64,000 nucleotides of DNA from Mesorhabditis belari (taxonomy: Eukaryota; Nematoda; Chromadorea; Rhabditida; Rhabditidae): positions 3,233,462 to 3,297,461 of the forward strand of contig CAUEEP010000760.1 in NCBI GenBank assembly GCA_958450365.1. Reading direction: 5' to 3'. The translations under genes and the position numbers were made by a program. The notes beneath the pieces were generated by a model. That model ran no database searches, was not told the DNA's origin, and saw only the letters and a program-made list of their open reading frames with translations. This document shows, one piece after another, positions 58,001 through 64,000 of the stretch. Positions within the stretch are counted from its first letter, which is position 1. Each line of letters begins with the position of its first letter.

Positions 58001-61000
58001 GCATGGAAATGAAAAATTCAGTCAAGCTCTATTTGGCATCATTTTGGAAGTCTGAAACGTCCTCTGTACAATAATATAAAAAATTAGCCAAACTATTATC
58101 TCTGGACAAAGTTCTGGGCCTTCAAAGGGTGACGACCCGTTCAAAATCCAATAAGTGGATTTCCGCCAACATCTCCTGAGAAAATGCACCCAAAATTCAT
58201 TTTTAAAAGATCTCACCGCCAAATTCGGCTTTTCAACGTTACTTTCAACGACTTTTCAATTCTGATTTGACAGGCCAAATCGTCGTGGTCGATTACATAT
58301 TGTCCCAAAAGATCAAACCGAAATTCCCACTGGAACTCGGGTTATGAAGTGAACGGACAGACAGGCTTAACTTTGCCGCTTATAATAGGCAAGATTTTAT
58401 TTATCTAATCTATCTAAAAACTCTTTAACTTGATCAATCCAATCGCAGCCATCGCTTTTCTAATTCTTAAGAGGTATGTAGAGTGATTGCGTGACTTGTC
58501 CTCCTCTTCAATCCATTTCTTTCCCAAATTCTTCTCCAAATATCTTCTAAAGACTTTAAGTATCCTCGAAAGTTCTTACCGCAAATTCTCTTAAACAATT
58601 CCATTTTTTTCTGAGGAAACTAGAGAATGTTTACTCTGGGGGGAAATATTATGTCTATCAACTTCCAAACTTTGTTTGAAATCGTGTTTTGAAGACGTCG
58701 AACAGTTGCATCTTTGGAGAGTATAGAGCTGAAATTAAAACAAGAAGAACTAGGCAATTAGTTCTGTCAAATCTGTTTTCTATTTATGCGGGAAGGGTGT
58801 GACAGAATTGTGTAACCATTTCACCCCAATCAACCTCTCTTTCTTCATAGTCTTTCCCCTTTCTCCAAAGCTCATCATTGGATTACAGTTGTCCGTAAAC
58901 AAATCGTTTGTCATTTTCTAGTGTCACTTAGGTTTTTTTGAGGATCCAGAACCTAAAAAGACTTTTATTGTTTGTGTAATAAGAGCTGAAAAGATTGAAA
59001 TCACGTGCTATCCAACGTTTGTCATTTTCTAGTGTCACTTTGATCCCTTAGACATCAATCCGATTCTTATCATCTTCTTCTCCTTCATAAAAAGCTTTCA
59101 ATTAGAATTTTTATTCATTTTCATCCTTTTACTTATCAATTTCTCATCTCTTTATTTAAAGTCATCTAACTGGACAAAGATTGAATAAGTAAACATCTCA
59201 AAGTTAATCAAAAAACATCTTATCATAGGAAAAATCAAAATCAATATCGGAAAAGGCTTCTCAATCAAATGCTTCTCTTTTCAATCAAAATATTTCAACT
59301 AACAATTGAATATTAGTACGATTCTCTTACAGAGTTTTCGGGAATCTATTATTTTTGTTGGGGTTTCTTCTGGGGGCTTTCAGTTGGCCATATCAAATGC
59401 AATAATTGTGGGTTGAGAAAAGAAGAAAATTCACCGACATTCAAGGGTTTCTTCCCAGATAACTCCAATGAAATCTCTTGGAAAACATTGGGGATTTTCA
59501 GCGAAGTTGAACAAGATTCATCAACAACATGAATCAAAGAAGTTTTCAGAAACTTTTCCTTGCCCCTTGATCTCTTCTACCAGAGATACCTCTTGATCTC
59601 TTCTACCAGAGATACCCCTTGATCTCTTCTACCAAGGGGCAACTTCTACCTTCAATCTCTTTATCTCTTCTACCTTCTCTTGGTCATCAAACATTTCCCT
59701 CAAAACCTTACCTCGAGTTTCAAAAATCAACCAATAGTAAGCTAATTTCTTTGCTTGTTTATTTTTCTACTCTAGAGGCATCACAAATTACTCGAGGAAA
59801 ACAAAATTAGCCAATTTACTTCTATGAAGTGAAGAGATCAGACAAGAAGATTTGATAGCGTTTACCCGTATCTTTGAATGAGGGAAAGAGCCTTGTTTGT
59901 CAAGGGAAAGAGTCTTGTTTGTCATCAAATCTCAAAAAACAGTTACCATAACCCTTTTTCTATTTCATTTTTATGGGAACTCAAATCATCGCCTCGACAA
60001 ATAACCTATTTTTGATTAACCTATTTTCAAAGTAATTCACAGCGATGGTTGTTTGGGTGATTGAGTTTATGTAACAAGTAGACTTGGCTATCGATAGATA
60101 GACTTGGCTATCGATAGATAGACTTGGCTATCGATAGATAGACTTGGCTATCGATAGATAGACTTGGCTATCGATATATGGACTTGGCTATCGATATATA
60201 GACTTGGCTATCGATAGATAGACTTGGCTATCGATATATAGACTTGGCTATCGACTTGGCTCGCATTAAAACGGACATACCTTTGTGATTGTAGCTCTGA
60301 AACTTTTACCAATGGAAAGCCAGAGGTTCAAGCTTCATTTTGGTACATAATACGTACTGTTAGAAGAACAACGCATCTCAAAAAAACCTTATCGATACGA
60401 TACGATTATCGATAGGGACTTGATAAGGACTTGATAGGGATTATCGATAGAGACTTGATCATATCTATAGGTTTTTAGAGCTACGTTTTGCGTGCACTTC
60501 TAAGTTAACTTACCATTAGCTTATTAGCTACCAAAATGAAGCTGGAACTTTTGGCTTTCCAAAAGCTTCAGAGCATTTGAATAGTTTTGTGTAAAGTTAT
60601 AAGATTTTTGCTACTCCAAAAATATCGATAATATCGATAGCCAAGTCTATTAACAAGTAACAATTTCGATAGTATTGCAGTAGAGAACTGTTTTAAGTAT
60701 CAACTGATCGACCTTTTCTTTCAACCTACCGTATACCCGGGGATTTCCTCAATCAGAGACGATGGATTGGGTCCTAAATGTGGTGGGTATTTGCTCTCCC
60801 CCAGAAAAGGAAAACCCTCATGAACCCTAAAATTGCTTTTTCTCATTCCCATCATTCTCTCTCTGAGTAAATAGTGAGCAAAATTTTTAGCCAGTATAGA
60901 GAATATTGAGTTTTTCTATAATTTTCATTCACTTGCATCAGAGTTGTAAAATACAGTAACACCTAGCAATATTGCCGATGAAATCCACCCTAGACTGACT

Positions 61001-63443
61001 GAAGGGGACTTCTCGAGCCCTCAGCTGGCTGCCGCCAATAAGGACATTGAATGAGGGAATGGAAAAGAAAGAAAAGGAAAAAGAAGGCCATCAGAGATCC
61101 CATTGGAGCCCCTCCATGGCATCCGAGAAGGCACAGATATTGAACCCTCTTGTCATGGGGATATCAAGTCGGGAAAAGAAACGAGAAAAGAGAAAAGAGG
61201 AGAACCGGATGGACGACCGATTGAGGAGGATGTGAGGGGAAAAGAAGAGACACCATCACTAGCATCTCTTTAACACCTGCCTCCGGGGATACAAATCTTT
61301 TTTGATTTGATAGAATTCGCTATATTGAGGACGGGGTGAATGTACCGTATCTAGCCAAATTCTCATTGTCAATATATAAAAAGAAACACAGCACTAACAA
61401 ATCCAGAGAAATATTTTGGCAGGCACTTTGTTGAAGAAATACTGTAACTAGTTTATCTATTCTATGTAAATAATAAGCGTAGTGTCAAATGGCACTACGG
61501 GGGTCGAACCCGGATCACGCGGGCCCTAGAGAAGCGCGCTCCCGACTGCACCTAGACGTGTAGATGCTAGCGTGACAGCTAGCAGCTCCCCGCGTTTTTC
61601 GGCTAGTCTATCACCCACTCAAACTTTTGAAAGTTGATGGTCGACTTTTTGCCCAATTTTGAGCTCCTCTAGCTCACTCAACAAGCTTTAAATCAGATTT
61701 TTAACCCACGCGTCCTATGTGAAACGACACGGAGAATCGATTGGCAATGTTTAGAACTTTCCTCGATAACGGCTAAGGGTCTAAAACCTTTAGCCACAAT
61801 TGTCAAGATTTGTCCACTTCACCTTTGATTAGTGGTAGCTAGGAGCTCTTGAAAGACAAGGCTCTCAATAATCTAATGATCAAGCTTACATAATGCGGGA
61901 GAAGAGCCCACCTATGAGCGGGATTTAGATGAGCTCTTGGCCTGAAAAGTGCTCGAGGTGCAATAATCCATCCTTGATCACAGAGCGGTCATGGGGGATC
62001 TTTGCTGAAAAAGAAGGGAAAAGAAAGAGAGAAAGAGCAGGTGTCATTTACAAGGACATATCGGATGGGGATTGGAATGGATACTGTCAATCGGATACAC
62101 TTAGCAAATAACATTTCCATCACCGAACATAGCTTTTTTTCTGTCAAGTGATTGCTGTAAATTGAACGGGATTTTATGTGAAAGGGATAAATAAAAGAAA
62201 TGACTAAAATTTGAAAGCTTAAAAGCTTGTTTCAGATTGTTTGGTCGAAAATGCCGTCGATGTTCCCTTTCATTGCACCCAAGTGATATGGTGTTTCGAT
62301 GTGTTCACGCAACCTATCATGCTCAATGCTTTAGTTGTTTTCAATGTGGGAAACCATTGCAAAAGGTAAAAATAATCATTATAGATAAAAAATAGCATCT
62401 CTAACCGTCGTTCGTCCGTTCGTCCGTACGCCTTTGTTGAAATCGTCGAAAACAGACCTTTGCTCGCACACAGTACTGGACAATGAAATATGATATTTGA
62501 AAAAAACAATCGTCAGTTTCGCGCGTCTGTAACCCCCTTGTCTTTGAGTTTAAACTATTAGTGTTATACATTTTCTGAAAGCTCTTTTCAAGGGCTACAC
62601 AATGGTAATATTAATATTTAGAAATACGGTAAAGACAAGGGAGTTACAGACGCGCAAAAGTGACGATCTTTTTTCAAATATGATATTTCATTGTCCAGTA
62701 GTGTACACCAAAATACAAGCCTTTTTTGTGTTGGCAAATTTTTCTAAGCAGAAATCAGCTTGTGTTGTAAACATAAGTAGTACATATTCAAAGTTAAGCA
62801 CTCTAGAATTCCTATTTCCTAGCCAAAGAAATTGTTTAGGGAGACGAGTATTCCATTCTGGATACTGAGGTTGTCTGTCTTAACGATTATCAGACATTTC
62901 TCTATCACACTCAATTACCACCAGGTGAGTAAAGCCTCAACTATTAAAACATTCACAAATATCTATATAAATGATTGTAGGAATTTCAATGGATTTCTTC
63001 GATCACAATGATTCGAGCAGAAAAACACCGAAACGACCGAGAACGATACTGAATGCACAACAAAGGAAACAATTCAAAGCCGCCTTTGAGAAAAGCTCGA
63101 AACCTTGTCGAAAGGTAAAAATTGAGAGCTTTTAGATTCTATTTGTAACTGAGCAGGCAATAATCAACATGTTTAGGTTCGAGAACAATTGGCCAAAGAA
63201 ACTGGGTTGAGTGTCCGAGTCGTTCAAGTGTGGTTTCAAAATCAACGAGCAAAGGTGCGTTTGAAATCTGAAAAGCTACAAGTCTTCTAGTTTAGTATTG
63301 TTTTTGTTCCCATTTAAATCCTTACCATTTAGATCAAAAAACTTTCCCGGAAAGAGGGCGATAAAGTGGGACAATCGGCTGATTCTGAAGGAAAATCGAT
63401 TGAAGATGCAAAGAGTGAAAGTGATGAAGGTTGGAGAGAGTAA
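55062..63443 (+). CDS. lim-6: LMX-class LIM-homeodomain transcription factor, 8 exons
   Basis: Exons: 55062-55263, 57613-57710, 57774-57895, 62236-62365, 62840-62924, 62981-63114, 63177-63254, 63333-63443; 960 nt, 319 residues, phase consistent. LIM1 covers 86-138 (C86-x2-C89-x17-H107-x2-C110-x2-C113-x2-C116-x18-C135-x2-D138). LIM2 covers 147-200 (C147, C150, H169, C172, C175, C178, C197, D200) with the LMX-typical LQKGDE. The homeodomain (about 228-287) holds KRPRTIL, SSKPCRK and [19 protein letters not shown], which match vertebrate LMX1 almost exactly, so the LMX subclass is secure. The symbol is the C. elegans orthologue, which specifies neuron identity. The protein binds DNA in the nucleus, and the LIM fingers recruit LDB-type cofactors. 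The C-tail (284-319) is acidic and serine-rich. Exon 1 is less certain: it follows a TTTTTTTCAG acceptor and must use a GC donor (GCAAGT at 55264). Intron 3 is 4.3 kb and full of repeats. Confidence 0.92.
55264..57612 (+). other. Intron 1 of the LIM-homeobox gene
   Basis: 2.35 kb, inferred GC-AG intron. It holds low-complexity frames on both strands near 56440-57390 with no domains. A short palindrome of ATCTATAGAT units lies at about 57510-57565. Confidence 0.4.
60069..60655. mobile_element. Foldback element with one end amplified into a 20-base tandem array
   Basis: The left end is about nine copies of TAGACTTGGCTATCGATAGA (60069-60260). The right end near 60632-60653 has a single inverted copy (ATATCGATAGCCAAGTCTA). 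Inner arms near 60285-60355 and 60520-60580 are also inverted repeats (TTTTGGTAC and TAGCTACCAAAATGAAGC regions). Confidence 0.75.
61491..61556 (-). repeat. tRNA-like head with a GC-rich, well kept B box
   Basis: On the minus strand, GGTGCAGTCGGGAGCGC (A-box region) and CCGGGTTCGACCCCCG (B box), ending GTAGTGCCA. The 5' acceptor strand does not pair, so it is probably not a functional tRNA. It is followed at 61590-61790 by a block related to 63590-63930. Confidence 0.5.
62470..62712. mobile_element. Foldback MITE, TACTGGACAATG family, copy 2
   Basis: Opposite orientation to 31597-31827 and highly similar across its length, including both TTTCGCGCGTCTGTAAC-type arms. In intron 4 of the LIM-homeobox gene. 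Confidence 0.85.
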
Positions 63444-63482
63444 TCAACGAGAATCAATGAAATCAATGAACCAGAATACTAT

Positions 63483-63985
63483 ACAATCCGTAGCCAGGAT
63501 TTCGGTGTTTTTCGGAGAATCGTTAGAGCTTCGAAGCGTCCAATTAATTTACACCTAAAAAGACATTTTAGCAAAATCTTCAGGCTACCCGTTATCCAGC
63601 TTCATCCAGGTTTTAGAACCTTAGCCGTTATCCAGGAAACTTCTAACTATTGCCTACGATTCTCCGTGTCCATTTACATAAGACAACTAAGCTAAAAAAC
63701 CGATTTAAAGCTTTTGGACCGAGCTAGAAGAGCTCAAAGTTGGGTTGCCACCACTTTTTTTTTGCCTGTGCCCAACTTTGAGCTCCTCTAGCTCCCTCCA
63801 CAAGCTTTAAATCAAACTATTAGCTCACGTGTCCCATATAAATCGGCACGGAAAATTGATTGGCAATAGTTAGAAGTTTCCTGGATAACGGCTAAGGTTC
63901 TAAAGCCTGGATGAAGCTAGATGTTCTAGATGAAGCTCTAGTGATTCACCCAAAAACACCGAAATCCTGCCTATACAAATAGGAC
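63483..63985. mobile_element. Foldback element at the right edge, just after the LIM-homeobox stop
   Basis: GGATTTCGGTGTTTTT near 63498 faces AAAAACACCGAAATCC near 63952. Inner arms such as AACCTTAGCCGTTATCCAGG (63619) face CCTGGATAACGGCTAAGGTT (63880). It starts about 40 bases after the stop codon, so it is probably in the 3' UTR. Confidence 0.8.
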
Positions 63986-64000
63986 AACTTTCACTATTAG

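Larger units (their letters stand above)
57896..62235 (+). other. Intron 3 of the LIM-homeobox gene, repeat-rich
   Basis: 4.3 kb separating the two LIM-domain exons. It contains a GAACGGACAGACAG repeat near 58351, three copies of a 28-base TTGATCTCTTCTACC unit at 59563-59637, the 60069-60655 element and a tRNA-like element at 61491. No coding exon is supported inside it. Confidence 0.5.

Overview
The window is AT-rich animal DNA that reads as nematode. Three lines of evidence agree. Genes are cut into many short exons, with introns as short as about 40 bases and TTTCAG-type acceptors. Good TTTCAG/TTTTAG acceptors with no exon before them sit 3 to 55 bases upstream of the likely start codons, as expected for spliced-leader trans-splicing. 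The telomere hexamer found inside the window is TTAGGC. The species cannot be named. Four protein genes can be supported, three of them with exon models whose reading phase I checked through every junction.

Layout. 1-10.5 kb: no convincing gene; repeats, foldback elements, a possible LTR, and an inverted-repeat element with a tRNA-like sequence in each half. 10.5-21.6 kb (+): a complete attractin orthologue, 34 exons, 1283 residues. Its introns carry three large minisatellites, a 1.45 kb terminal-inverted-repeat element and several MITEs. 23.2-23.8 kb (-): a small secreted Ly6/quiver-like protein with an unsure C-terminus. 24.5-27.05 kb: mariner remnants and a TA-flanked MITE that ends 13 bases past the stop of the next gene. 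27.07-35.1 kb (-): an 11-exon, 458-residue tyramine/octopamine-class receptor whose introns hold four foldback or GC-rich insertions and about 160 bases of telomeric repeat. 35-55 kb: mostly non-coding, with tRNA-headed repeats, a broken Tc1-like element holding a second telomeric-repeat block, about 1.6 kb of almost pure A/T homopolymer (probably an assembly fault), two dead mariners and many MITEs. 55.1-63.4 kb (+): a complete LMX-class LIM-homeobox gene (lim-6 orthologue), 8 exons, 319 residues. The right edge is another foldback element.

The genes are not one pathway, but attractin, an aminergic receptor and an LMX factor are all neural genes in animals. From memory, tag-53, lim-6 and several tyramine/octopamine receptor genes are all X-linked in C. 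elegans, so the window may come from the corresponding ancestral chromosome. The most unusual material is the repeat fraction: paired inverted tRNA-like sequences inside a foldback element, telomeric repeats inside an intron and inside a transposon, minisatellites that start right at splice donors, and a foldback element whose terminal repeat has been tandemly amplified.
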